Assembly: GCA_937928555.1 (NCBI GenBank)
Contig: CALFWR010000033.1
Coordinates: forward strand, 1 to 41,789
From: an uncultured Pirellulaceae bacterium
GTDB taxonomy: Bacteria; Planctomycetota; Planctomycetia; Pirellulales; Pirellulaceae
Direction: 5' to 3'
DNA: 41,789 nucleotides
Positions 1-7,828 of this stretch are shown one piece after another. Below the pieces are notes generated by a model. The model did no database searches and was not told the origin of the DNA. It saw only the letters and a program-made list of their open reading frames with translations. A program made the position numbers and the translations under genes. Within the stretch, counting starts at the first letter, position 1. Each line of letters starts with the position of its first letter.

Positions 1-147
1 CCAACGGGAGCAAGGGGAAAAGCTGAATTTCAACAAGAATCGCGAATCATCCGATAGATGAAAACGACAGCGATCGTTTCATCGCATCAGAGACGCGGAT
101 CACTGTCTCAACTGATTCTGACGCCCACGCCTCGTGAATAATCCGGG
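1..147 (-). repeat. Family-1 inverted-repeat element, truncated by the window start
   Basis: This is the last 147 bp of the 187-bp miniature element seen in full at 4757, 9309, 16019, 21940, 35510 and 37604, here in the reverse orientation. It ends with the terminus ACGCCCACGCC...AATCCGGG. It is followed directly by TTGAT and then by the right half of a family-2 element, so it appears to be nested in that element, as the copy at 35510 is. The missing first part matches what lies at the very end of the window (41733-41789). Confidence 0.9.
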
Positions 148-250
148 TTGATCAGCGAGGTGAACAGAAAACCCGGAGGCGATCCTGCTTTGGGATACGC
201 CTGGTGTGACTTAAACGGCAATCAACGCCCATCGTCGTGAATAATCCGGG
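148..250 (+). repeat. Right half of a family-2 inverted-repeat element
   Basis: This stretch aligns with 35714-35853: both share a block starting around ATCA(A/G)CGAGGTGAAC and both end in AATCAAC(G/A)CCC...GTGAATAATCCGGG. The outer terminus is the same as that of family 1, but the interior differs. It starts at the family-1 copy that ends at 147, so only the right half is present at this end of the window. The 5 bp after it (CTGCT) have no partner in the window that could be confirmed as a target duplication. Confidence 0.75.
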
Positions 251-614
251 CTGCTTATACGAGCGGACCAAAAACTGATTCCCACACAGATGGCTTTGAC
301 CGGGTTGCGCACCGGTGCCCAGCCAAGTGCCCAATTTTTCATTCAGGCTATTGGCGAACTTCAGTAATTTGCGTTGCTGGCTGGCGTTTCCAAACGCGCC
401 GTCGTCGCGATGGGTGCCGACGAAGCGCCTGCGTTTCGAAAAATCAACGTGTTGCATTGTCACCGCAGCGCATCGGCGAAGCGTAGCCTTTTGGAACTTT
501 GCAGGATTGTTACCACGCGGGCGAATTTTCTGACCTACGTTTCAGATGGGTTTGAAAAACAGCCCGTGCAGCGCTGCATCTCCCGCCCGCCGACCTTCTC
601 AGCAGAAACAATCT
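251..614. other. Intergenic region, no convincing gene
   Basis: Short overlapping reading frames exist on both strands, but none has a recognisable domain or a good ribosome binding site. The minus-strand frame running through it reads into the flanking repeat at its C-terminus, a common sign of a chance frame in this genome. The promoter of the surface-protein gene at 615 presumably lies here. I could not identify a clear -35/-10 pair. Confidence 0.4.
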
Positions 615-3600
615 ATGCCATCACCCAAAGCCCGCCGAGCCCACCGGCTGAACTTTGACCGTCTCGAACCGCGCCAACTTATGACCGCGGACATCTATCA
701 ACCCGGATTCGACCCACAGGTCGGAGCAACGATCAATGCTTTTATCTGGCAAGACGCCAGGAACAGCCAGGATTCGTATGACATCGAAACCGGTTGGCTC
801 GCGGCCGTCAATGAGCTTTCGGCTCACGGTGCCGACCAGGTAAACTTCTCGGTCTACCGTCGGGTTCTCGAAGACGGATCGGTTACCGGCGGGACACACC
901 TAGACACCGTTCGCAGTGCGATTCAACGCGCCGATGAACTTGGTTTGACCGTTTCGGTGCTTCCACTGTTTGAAACCGATCAGGGATGGCGCGGCGACTA
1001 CAACCCGACCGGGGCCGCCCGTACGAATTTCCAGAACCAGTATCGTGATTTCGTCCTCTCACTGGCAGAAATCGATGGCATCGATCGGCTTACCGTCGCC
1101 AGTGAGTTGAACGAAATGGTTAGCGATCCCAACAACAACGCGTACTTTGATTCGCTGATCGAGGATGTCGCGGCGAACTTCGAGGGACAAGTCGGCTTTA
1201 CGGCCAACTTTGACATTTACCAGTCGGACGCGTTTCGGCGAATCTGGGCCAACCCGAACCTGGATTTTCTTGGCGTGAGCGCCTACGGCAGCCTGATTGC
1301 TCCGGAAGATTTCCGGGATGTTGCCGACACCGGCCCGGTCTCGGACGAAATTTTCAACAGGTTGGTCGACGCATGGAACCGGGAGCTTGACAATCTCGAA
1401 TCGGTCGCGGACCAATTCGACTTGCCGGTTTTCATTCAGGAATTCGGTGCGGTTAGGCGAAATTTCACCAGCATTTTCCCTTTCGCGGTGACGCCTGGCG
1501 ATTTTGTCGATGAAAGTGCCGTCGATCGATATGCCGATGATCCAGACGAACAGGCAGCAGTCTACCGAAGCCTGCTGCATGCTCTCGACGGTCGCGGCGA
1601 CAAAATCATTGGCGTTGATTTTTGGTCGTGGGAACACCAGGCCGATCGAGGGCTGCGAACGACCAATCAGATCGGCGGAGTCGTGAACCAGTTTTCAGTG
1701 TGGCCAACCGATGGGGCCGGCGGTGAGGCGCTTGTAGAGTTCCTTGCGACCGCCAGCGAGATGTTGGCCAATGATGAATTCAATGCAGCGGATGATTACT
1801 TTTCGGACAGCGATTCGGTGCTGGATGTGCTTGCCAATGACTCGGCCGGCGCCCACATCGTCGCCATCGAAAACGTAAGCGGTGGCAACATCGAAAGAGC
1901 GGCCGACGGGACGCTTCGGTTTCAGAACAGCTTGCGGGCAGACTTACTTTCGTCGGACTCGTCGCAAATCGACGACCAGACCGGATTTTCAGTGGCCATC
2001 GACGGCAACAGGGCGGTCGTTGGGTCGCCTTTCCATGACAGCAACTCCAGGCTGAACAATGGTGCGGTTTTCGTCTACGAACTCACCAACGGTGCCTGGC
2101 AACAGGTCGCCGAAGTCGTTTCTCCGACCAACCGGAGCGGAGATCTTTTCGGCTGGTCGGTGGACATCGAAGGCGACACCATCGTGGTCGGTTCGGTACA
2201 CGACGACCAATACGCTTTCAACAGTGGCGCGGCCTATGTGCTTCAGCGTAGCGACGCGGGCGATTGGCAGATTCTGGAAAGCCTGAACAGCGAGCGGGTT
2301 CGCAGGGGTGACCGGTTCGGCGTGTCGGTCGCTATCGACGGCGACCTGATCGCGGTTGGAAACCGGTTTGGTGATGGCGAGTTCCTCAACGCGGGCTCCG
2401 TTTCGATTTTCCGTCACAACGGATACGAGTCGTATTACGAAGCCGACGTGATCGAAAGTGGACTTTCGGGTCGCTACCAGTTTGGCTGGGACATCGATCT
2501 GAGAAACCAGAGGCTGGTCGTGGGCGCACCTCGGAGTGAGACCGGATCTGCGTGGCTGTTCACGCTTAATGAGTACGGACAAGCCTGGCGGCAGCAGGCA
2601 TTGACAGCCCAGTCGGTCCGCAGCGGCGACCAATTTGGGTCATCCGTGGCGATCACCGATGAAGGCGTCTTTGTCGGAGCCTTCTTGCATGACCACGCGG
2701 GCGTCATCAACACCGGCGGCGTTTTCCGTTTTAATCTCGACGCACAGTTTCAGCAAAAGCATGTGCACTCCGAATTCAAACGCGGTGACCAACTGGGGTG
2801 GGCGATCGACGCGAACAACAGCTCCTTTGTCGCATCTGCTGTGGGGTTGGACACGGATCGCACCAACAGCGGCGGGGTTTTTGAGTTCTCCAATCAATCC
2901 GGCGCTTGGGTTCAGGAAAGGCTCCTGACCCATACCGATTCCTTGCGTCTGGGACAATCGGTGGCCGCCAGCGACAGTGTTGTGCTTGCCGGCATGCCAG
3001 CGGGCGACTCGTTTGTGGCATTCGCTCAAACGCCTGACAGCCAGGCGGTTACCTTTGACTACACCGTTTTCCAGGCGGCGCAACTGATCAACGGCAACGC
3101 TACCGATAATTTTGGAGCTTCCATCGCTGTCGATGGCGACTGGGCCGTTGTTGGAGCCCCCACCGCGCTGACTCGTTCTGGCGTCCGGGGTGGGGCCGTG
3201 TTTGTCTTTCAAAATCAGGACGGCCAATGGAACTTCCACAGCAGGCTTACCCCTTCGACCGTCCTCGGGGGCGACGAGTTTGGATCATCGGTCAGCATTC
3301 ACGACAACACGCTCGTTGTGGGCTCAAGGTTGGCTGACTCGGGACAGACCGACGCCGGAGCCGCTTACGTCTTTGAATTGAATGGCGATCGATGGAACTG
3401 GGAAACACGATTGCTCGCTGCGGGCATTGATGCCGGTGACCAATTTGGATTCAGTGTCGATGTCAACGAGGATCGGATCGTCGTCGGTGCCGTCCACGAC
3501 GAAGCCAACGGGCCGGTGAACTCCGGAACAGCCACCGTTTTCTCCCGAACTAATTCAGGCTGGCAGCGCGTCGCCACGCTGGTGAGTGAATCGCCGGAGT

Positions 3601-4163
3601 CAGGCGACCGATTTGGCCATGCGGTGGCCCTGGACGACAACTCGTTGGCCGTGACCGCCCCCAATGCAAACCAGTCCGGCGAAGCATCGCTGTTCTTCAT
3701 CAGCAACAACCGGTGGGCTCATCAAAGTACATTTGCCGCCAATGATTCTGTTGCCGGTGATGAATTTGGAAACTCAATCGCGATCCGGGGAACCACGGTT
3801 GCGATCGGAGCCAGCGGGCACCAAAGCAGCGGTGCCGCCTATCTGTTTCAATGGAACGAGGGCGAATGGAACCAGAGCCGCAAATTTGTCGGTGACGGGC
3901 AAGCCCAAAGCGGACGATTTGGCACCAGCGTTGATCTGAACGATTCAACTTTGGCCATCGCCCAAAGCGGAGGCGATTCGAGCGAAGTTTACCTGTTTGA
4001 TTCGTCCAGCAACTGGAGCCAGAAAGCCAGCTTTTCCAGCGACGCCGGTGACCGTGGGTTGTTGGCTTTGTCGGGCGACAGCGTGCTGACTTCCGGTGCC
4101 GACGGCACGGTGTCGGTTCAGGATACGACCGAATATCGGGCAACGGCCACAATTGAGCGGTAA
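615..4163 (+). CDS. LEPR-motif surface protein: clan GH-A-like glycosidase domain plus FG-GAP repeats
   Basis: The predicted protein of 1182 aa carries the planctomycete motif RLEPRQLM near residue 16, typical of large exported or surface proteins. Next comes a TIM-barrel-like domain of about 370 residues. It contains SELNEM, whose Asn-Glu pair is placed like the acid/base of clan GH-A glycosidases, and VFIQEFG, which resembles the nucleophile strand. The remaining ~750 residues are repeated units of the form FG-x-SV-x-(I/V)-x-(D/G)...VVG...GAVFVF, which fit FG-GAP (integrin-like) propeller blades. A likely role is binding or cutting a polysaccharide outside the cell; the substrate is unknown. 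I chose the ATG at 615 because the MPSPKARR start places the LEPR motif at the usual distance. A start at 546 adds 23 residues and is possible; neither has a good Shine-Dalgarno. The glycosidase assignment is inference from two motifs and fold pattern; the FG-GAP repeats are clear. Confidence 0.8.
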   Translation: MPSPKARRAHRLNFDRLEPRQLMTADIYQPGFDPQVGATINAFIWQDARNSQDSYDIETGWLAAVNELSAHGADQVNFSVYRRVLEDGSVTGGTHLDTVRSAIQRADELGLTVSVLPLFETDQGWRGDYNPTGAARTNFQNQYRDFVLSLAEIDGIDRLTVASELNEMVSDPNNNAYFDSLIEDVAANFEGQVGFTANFDIYQSDAFRRIWANPNLDFLGVSAYGSLIAPEDFRDVADTGPVSDEIFNRLVDAWNRELDNLESVADQFDLPVFIQEFGAVRRNFTSIFPFAVTPGDFVDESAVDRYADDPDEQAAVYRSLLHALDGRGDKIIGVDFWSWEHQADRGLRTTNQIGGVVNQFSVWPTDGAGGEALVEFLATASEMLANDEFNAADDYFSDSDSVLDVLANDSAGAHIVAIENVSGGNIERAADGTLRFQNSLRADLLSSDSSQIDDQTGFSVAIDGNRAVVGSPFHDSNSRLNNGAVFVYELTNGAWQQVAEVVSPTNRSGDLFGWSVDIEGDTIVVGSVHDDQYAFNSGAAYVLQRSDAGDWQILESLNSERVRRGDRFGVSVAIDGDLIAVGNRFGDGEFLNAGSVSIFRHNGYESYYEADVIESGLSGRYQFGWDIDLRNQRLVVGAPRSETGSAWLFTLNEYGQAWRQQALTAQSVRSGDQFGSSVAITDEGVFVGAFLHDHAGVINTGGVFRFNLDAQFQQKHVHSEFKRGDQLGWAIDANNSSFVASAVGLDTDRTNSGGVFEFSNQSGAWVQERLLTHTDSLRLGQSVAASDSVVLAGMPAGDSFVAFAQTPDSQAVTFDYTVFQAAQLINGNATDNFGASIAVDGDWAVVGAPTALTRSGVRGGAVFVFQNQDGQWNFHSRLTPSTVLGGDEFGSSVSIHDNTLVVGSRLADSGQTDAGAAYVFELNGDRWNWETRLLAAGIDAGDQFGFSVDVNEDRIVVGAVHDEANGPVNSGTATVFSRTNSGWQRVATLVSESPESGDRFGHAVALDDNSLAVTAPNANQSGEASLFFISNNRWAHQSTFAANDSVAGDEFGNSIAIRGTTVAIGASGHQSSGAAYLFQWNEGEWNQSRKFVGDGQAQSGRFGTSVDLNDSTLAIAQSGGDSSEVYLFDSSSNWSQKASFSSDAGDRGLLALSGDSVLTSGADGTVSVQDTTEYRATATIER

Positions 4164-4181
4164 GTGACTGGCCGATAATCG

Positions 4182-4196
4182 GGGCTCATCGAGCCC
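4182..4196 (+). terminator. Small hairpin after the surface-protein gene
   Basis: GGGCTC-ATC-GAGCCC forms a perfect 6-bp stem with a 3-nt loop 18 bp after the stop codon. No T-run follows, so it is only a weak terminator candidate. Confidence 0.3.
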
Positions 4197-4349
4197 AAAG
4201 CGGCGAAAATGGGCAAAATCGGTCCTAATTCCTGAACGGCGACGCTCAGAGGGGCCGATTATGGTTTGACTAAATCGGGTCATTAGTTACACTTCGCGAC
4301 TTCCGATTCAACAAGAAAAGCCCCTTTATTTCGCATAGCCGAGACGAAA

Positions 4350-4622
4350 ATGAAACCCGACATTCACCCCGACTACCGCCCCGTCGTGTTCAAAGATCAA
4401 AAAGCCGACTTTGCGATTCTGACTCAGTCGACGATCAAGACCAAGGACACGATCCAGTGGGAAGACGGCAACGAGTACCCCGTCTACTACGTCGACATCT
4501 CTTCGGCTTCTCATCCGTTTTTCACCGGCAAGCAACAGTTCGTCGACACGATGGGCCGCGTGGAAAAGTTCAAGCAAAAGTTCGCTGGCAAGTACGGCAA
4601 CAAAGACAAAAAGAAGAAGTAG
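4350..4622 (+). CDS. rpmE2: 50S ribosomal protein L31, type B
   Basis: The 90-aa protein begins [16 protein letters not shown] and contains [24 protein letters not shown](F/Y)TGKQ, the signature of bacterial L31. It lacks the Cys pairs of the zinc-binding form, so it is the type B (zinc-independent) paralogue, and the length fits. Its C-terminus is lysine-rich. It is a single-gene unit with strong hairpins directly downstream. In other bacteria type B L31 replaces the zinc form under zinc shortage; no Zur-like site is evident upstream here. Confidence 0.95.
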   Translation: MKPDIHPDYRPVVFKDQKADFAILTQSTIKTKDTIQWEDGNEYPVYYVDISSASHPFFTGKQQFVDTMGRVEKFKQKFAGKYGNKDKKKK

Positions 4623-4677
4623 GCTTGGATCGCCAAGCTTCATACGATCAGAGCTCACGTTTGTCGTGGGCTTTTTT
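4623..4677 (+). terminator. Double hairpin terminator of the L31 gene
   Basis: A first hairpin, GCTTGG-ATCG-CCAAGC (4623-4638), starts directly after the stop codon. A second, AGCTCACG-TTTGT-CGTGGGCT (4652-4672, one G-U pair), runs into a T-run (4672-4677). The second has the layout of an intrinsic terminator. Confidence 0.75.
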
Positions 4678-4756
4678 CGTGCGCTTTTTGTTGTGCGCTT
4701 TTTTCGCGAGCTTTCCCGGAATCGATGAGGCCCCGCCCCTGCGATCCTGGCTTAAC

Positions 4757-4943
4757 CCCGGATTATTCACGAGGCGTGGGCGTCAGAATCAGTTGAGACA
4801 GTGATCCGCGACTCTGATGCGATCAAACGATCGCTGTGGTTTTCATCTACCGGACGACTCAATTTTCTTGTTAAAGTTCAGCTATTCCCTTGCTCCTGTT
4901 GGCCAGACGTAGAATCAACGCCCGTCGTCGTGAATAATCCGGC
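4757..4943 (+). repeat. Family-1 inverted-repeat element, complete copy
   Basis: This 187-bp element starts CCCGGATTATTCACGAGG and ends in the near-inverse GTCGTGAATAATCCGG plus one changed base. It is flanked by TTAAC on both sides (4752-4756 and 4944-4948). The right duplication contains the TAA stop codon of the minus-strand radical SAM gene, so the insertion rebuilt the stop rather than disrupting it. It has no coding capacity. Confidence 0.93.
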
Positions 4944-5951
4944 TTAACCTGCTCCGCCCGCCACATACTTCTTTCCCTGCCAGGTATCTCTCCGCTCCAT
5001 CTCTGCTTTCACCGTCCGCAGAACTGCGGGTTTGTCCAGGCACCATTGTGGGCCCAGAAAGTAACTGCCGGGGGCTTCTCCGCTGATTCGTTCCACAACC
5101 ATCGAGGGCGGCAGCAATTCCAAAAAGTCAATCAACGTTGTAACGTACTGGTCCAACTCCATCAGCTTGACTTCGCCACTGCGAACCTGGCTGGCCAACG
5201 GGGTATCTTCGACCGCATAAAGATTGTGGATCTTGACCGCGTCCAGCCCTGAATCTGCGACCTCTCGCGCGGTGGCCATCATGTCCTGATGGCTTTCACC
5301 GGGAAGCCCCAACATGATGTGACCGCAGATTTCAAATCCACGTCCAACACTTCGCTGCATCGCATCAAGGAACGATTCGTGCGAGTCGCCACGATTCATC
5401 CAGTCAAGCGATTTTTGGTGGATCGTCTGCAACCCGTACTCGACCGTTAGCGGGATCTCACCGCCGATCTCTTCTAGCAGATCAAGGACTTCGTCGGGAA
5501 CACAGTCCTGTCGCGTGCCGATCGCCAAAGCAATCACATCGGGATGGGAAATCGCATTGAAGTACAACGGCCTGAGCACATCGACCGGCGCGTACGTGTT
5601 GGTGGCCGGCTGAAAGTAAGCCATAAAGTGCTTACAGTTGTAGCGCCGTTTGATCCGTGATATTCCATCATCGATCTGGTCCAAAATGTCTTGCTTGGGA
5701 AGCCGTCGGCTGGGACTGAAGCTACGGTTGTCACAAAAAGTACAACCGCCGATCGCGACTGTCCCGTCAACGTTGGGACATGTGAAACCGGCATCAACGC
5801 TTACCCGCTGAACCCGGAACCCAAAAACCTGCCGCAGATAAAAACTGTATCCAAAGTAACGAAGGCCCGCCGCCTTCCAGTTGAAATCTGAACGGTCGTG
5901 TGGCCACTGCGTAGGTACAGAATCTCCGATATTTGACGACTTTTGATTCAC
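4944..5951 (-). CDS. YhcC-type radical SAM protein (TIGR01212 family)
   Basis: The 335-aa protein has a cluster motif C58-x11-C70-x2-C73 within FTCPN.DG....GGCTFC, which is the spacing of the YhcC/TIGR01212 radical SAM family. It also contains the family motifs YFQ..TNTYAP, IGTRQDCV, VEYGLQT and HIMLGLPGE. The three Cys residues would ligate a [4Fe-4S] cluster that cleaves S-adenosylmethionine; the substrate of this family is not known to me. The first codon appears to be GTG (5949-5951), since no ATG precedes the conserved N-terminus. The stop codon lies inside the target duplication of the adjacent repeat at 4757-4943. It is convergent with the L31 gene. Confidence 0.9.
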   Translation of the reverse strand: MNQKSSNIGDSVPTQWPHDRSDFNWKAAGLRYFGYSFYLRQVFGFRVQRVSVDAGFTCPNVDGTVAIGGCTFCDNRSFSPSRRLPKQDILDQIDDGISRIKRRYNCKHFMAYFQPATNTYAPVDVLRPLYFNAISHPDVIALAIGTRQDCVPDEVLDLLEEIGGEIPLTVEYGLQTIHQKSLDWMNRGDSHESFLDAMQRSVGRGFEICGHIMLGLPGESHQDMMATAREVADSGLDAVKIHNLYAVEDTPLASQVRSGEVKLMELDQYVTTLIDFLELLPPSMVVERISGEAPGSYFLGPQWCLDKPAVLRTVKAEMERRDTWQGKKYVAGGAG

Positions 5952-6041
5952 AACCTAAACTTGAAAAAGATAATTGGGCGGCTCGGCGGCCGTTTTACAC
6001 CACTTATCCTAACCTTACAACTTTCCCCCACCCAATTCACC

Positions 6042-6452
6042 ATGTTTGGCGAACTTGTTCCAACCGGCGGCGGCGACCCCATTCCACTGATGAAAAAGAG
6101 GCTTCGAGTCGGACGACGCGACGGCTGCGACATCATCCTTAATTACGGCAACGTATCGGGGCATCACTGCCTTCTTGAAGTTGAGGAAGGATACTGGTTT
6201 GTCCGCGATCTCCGCAGCAGAAATGGGGTTAAGGTCGACGGCAAGCGAGTCGCGCAAGGCTCACGCAAAAGGCTCGACCCGGGCAGCAACGTCACCATCG
6301 CGAAACACGTATTCGAAATCTCCTACGATCCGATGGAATTGGGAGCCTACGGAACGCCGCCACAAGATGAAATTGTGGATGACTTTTTCCGCGAATCACT
6401 GCTGGACCGGGCCGGCTTGAAGCGACACGACGGCGATCAGCGAAAGAAATAG
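6042..6452 (+). CDS. FHA domain protein
   Basis: The 136-aa protein starts MFGELVPTGGGDPIPL and holds one forkhead-associated domain over about residues 20-100. It has the three hallmark motifs: GRRDGCD, (V)SGHH and LRSRNGVKVDG, which form the phosphothreonine-binding loops. It has no signal peptide or membrane segment, so it is probably a cytoplasmic adaptor that reads Ser/Thr phosphorylation, which is plentiful in planctomycetes. I chose the ATG at 6042 because the conserved sequence begins there; an in-frame start at 5943 would add 33 unconserved-looking residues. The partner kinase is not in the window. Confidence 0.85.
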   Translation: MFGELVPTGGGDPIPLMKKRLRVGRRDGCDIILNYGNVSGHHCLLEVEEGYWFVRDLRSRNGVKVDGKRVAQGSRKRLDPGSNVTIAKHVFEISYDPMELGAYGTPPQDEIVDDFFRESLLDRAGLKRHDGDQRKK

Positions 6453-6504
6453 CCGACGCCAGCGGCCGCGACACATCGCCCGGTTTGCCGCCAGCTGCGT
6501 TGGC

Positions 6505-6531
6505 AAACAAAAAGCCTCTGCAAGCAGAGGC
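6505..6531 (-). terminator. Intrinsic terminator of the sigma-factor gene
   Basis: On the minus strand GCCTCTGC-TT-GCAGAGGC (6514-6531) forms a perfect 8-bp stem followed by TTTTTGTTT (6513-6505). It lies 40 bp after the stop codon of the sigma-factor gene. Confidence 0.85.
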
Positions 6532-6571
6532 CATTGGTTGCGATGCGATGTTTGCCGCCGCGATGCGAGCA

Positions 6572-7486
6572 TCAGAAGGGCATGGTCATTTCCATGTCGT
6601 AGGGATCGCGAAGACCATCGCCAAGCCGCTTGAGGGCTTCGGTTTCGATCTGGCGGACACGCTCACGGGTCAGGCCAAGCTTTTCGCCGATCTCCTTGAG
6701 CGTATGGGGCTCGATGCCGTCCAGGCCAAACCGCATACGAAGCACTGCTGCTGCCCGTTCGTCCAACTCGTGCATCATCGTCCGAATGTGATTCAGCACA
6801 TCGCTTTCGAGCAACTCCTGGGCAGGCGACCGCATCCGCTCATCCTGAACCATCTCGCCAAGCGACCAGCCGGAGTCCGATTGGTCGGTCTGAGGCGTTG
6901 CGTTGTAGATCTGGATGGCTTTCTTGATGATGGGAAGCTTTCGTTTTGGCAGGCCCAGCAAGCGTGCGACTTCTTCGGGAGTCGGGTTGCGGCGAAGTTC
7001 TTCGGTCAAACGGATCGTCGCTCGACGCCACTTCGAAAGTAGCTCCACCATGTAAGCCGGGATGCGAATCGTTTTCGCACTGTTGATCAAAGCCCGCTTG
7101 ATCGATTGCTTGATCCAGTAACTGGCGTAGGTGCTAAAACGCGTTCCCACATCCGGGTCAAATCCCTCCACCGCTCGAAGCAGGCCAAGGTTGCCTTCTT
7201 CGATCAGGTCCTGTAGCCCAAGGCCTTTTCCGGTGTAACCGCGTGCAATGTTGACCACTAGGCGAAGGTTGGCTCGGACCATCCTGTCGCGTGCCTGAAC
7301 GTCGCCCTTGGCAATCGCCCGGGCAAGCTCCTTTTCTTCGTCGGCGGTGAGCAAGCGGGTCTCGTTGATCTCGCGAAGATAGGTCTCTAGGGGCGACTGC
7401 AGTGCCGAGGACTCGGTTTTTTTCTTACGAGCTCGTTTGAGATCTGCAAGTTCTGACTCCGTTGTAGTTTCTTTTTCGTCGCTCAT
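6572..7486 (-). CDS. Sigma-70 family RNA polymerase sigma factor (group 1/2 type)
   Basis: The 304-aa protein shows region 1.2 (SPLETYLREI, residues 31-62), region 2 with the -10 recognition and core-binding segment (LRLVVNIA to FSTYASYWIKQSIKRAL, residues 75-132), region 3 (about 140-215), and region 4 with the helix-turn-helix that reads the -35 box (HTLKEIGEKLGLTRERVRQIE, residues 261-281). There is no long region 1.1, so it resembles the short primary-like or group 2 sigma factors found in several copies in planctomycetes. I cannot tell from sequence whether it is the housekeeping or a stress sigma. The frame is open for 77 more codons upstream, but conservation starts at MSDEKE (7486). 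It ends in a strong terminator. Confidence 0.93.
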   Translation of the reverse strand: MSDEKETTTESELADLKRARKKKTESSALQSPLETYLREINETRLLTADEEKELARAIAKGDVQARDRMVRANLRLVVNIARGYTGKGLGLQDLIEEGNLGLLRAVEGFDPDVGTRFSTYASYWIKQSIKRALINSAKTIRIPAYMVELLSKWRRATIRLTEELRRNPTPEEVARLLGLPKRKLPIIKKAIQIYNATPQTDQSDSGWSLGEMVQDERMRSPAQELLESDVLNHIRTMMHELDERAAAVLRMRFGLDGIEPHTLKEIGEKLGLTRERVRQIETEALKRLGDGLRDPYDMEMTMPF

Positions 7487-7828
7487 AAAGTGTCTCTGGA
7501 AGCTGCTGACGTAAGTGCTGGGGATGCTATCATTTTCGACATGGCAAGGGAGACTCTGCACTCCTCGTAAACTTTGACGATGTGCAATGGATTGAGCGCA
7601 TCGTCCGATTACTCCGATTGTGGGTACCACTGGAGGCGGACTTGCCACCGAGGTTTCCCACTGGCCGCGATTCACCGCGCGTGAGTTGGCAATCAACAAA
7701 ATTGCCGATTTACGCATCGTCTGTTCGAAAGCGGCTTTACTTGGATTGTCGTTAAGCGGAAAGTGGTCTGCGATTTACCGTTACCTTTTTTGCAACCGTC
7801 ATCTTTTTTTGGAAGCGTTGGTTTGAAA
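7487..7828. other. Divergent intergenic region between the sigma-factor and apbE-nqrM genes
   Basis: This 342-bp gap must hold the promoters of both flanking genes. I see no repeat, RNA gene or convincing small ORF. The + strand frames that cross it are N-terminal extensions of the downstream gene without conserved features. Confidence 0.4.

Noticed and set aside
152..463. A 103-aa minus-strand protein near the left edge
   Set aside because: Its C-terminal third is a translation of the repeat terminus (PGLFTT-type), and nothing in the rest is recognisable.
6453..6571. GTTTGCC/GGCAAAC hairpin (6483-6508) as terminator of the FHA gene
   Set aside because: It overlaps the better minus-strand terminator and is followed by A, not T, on the + strand.
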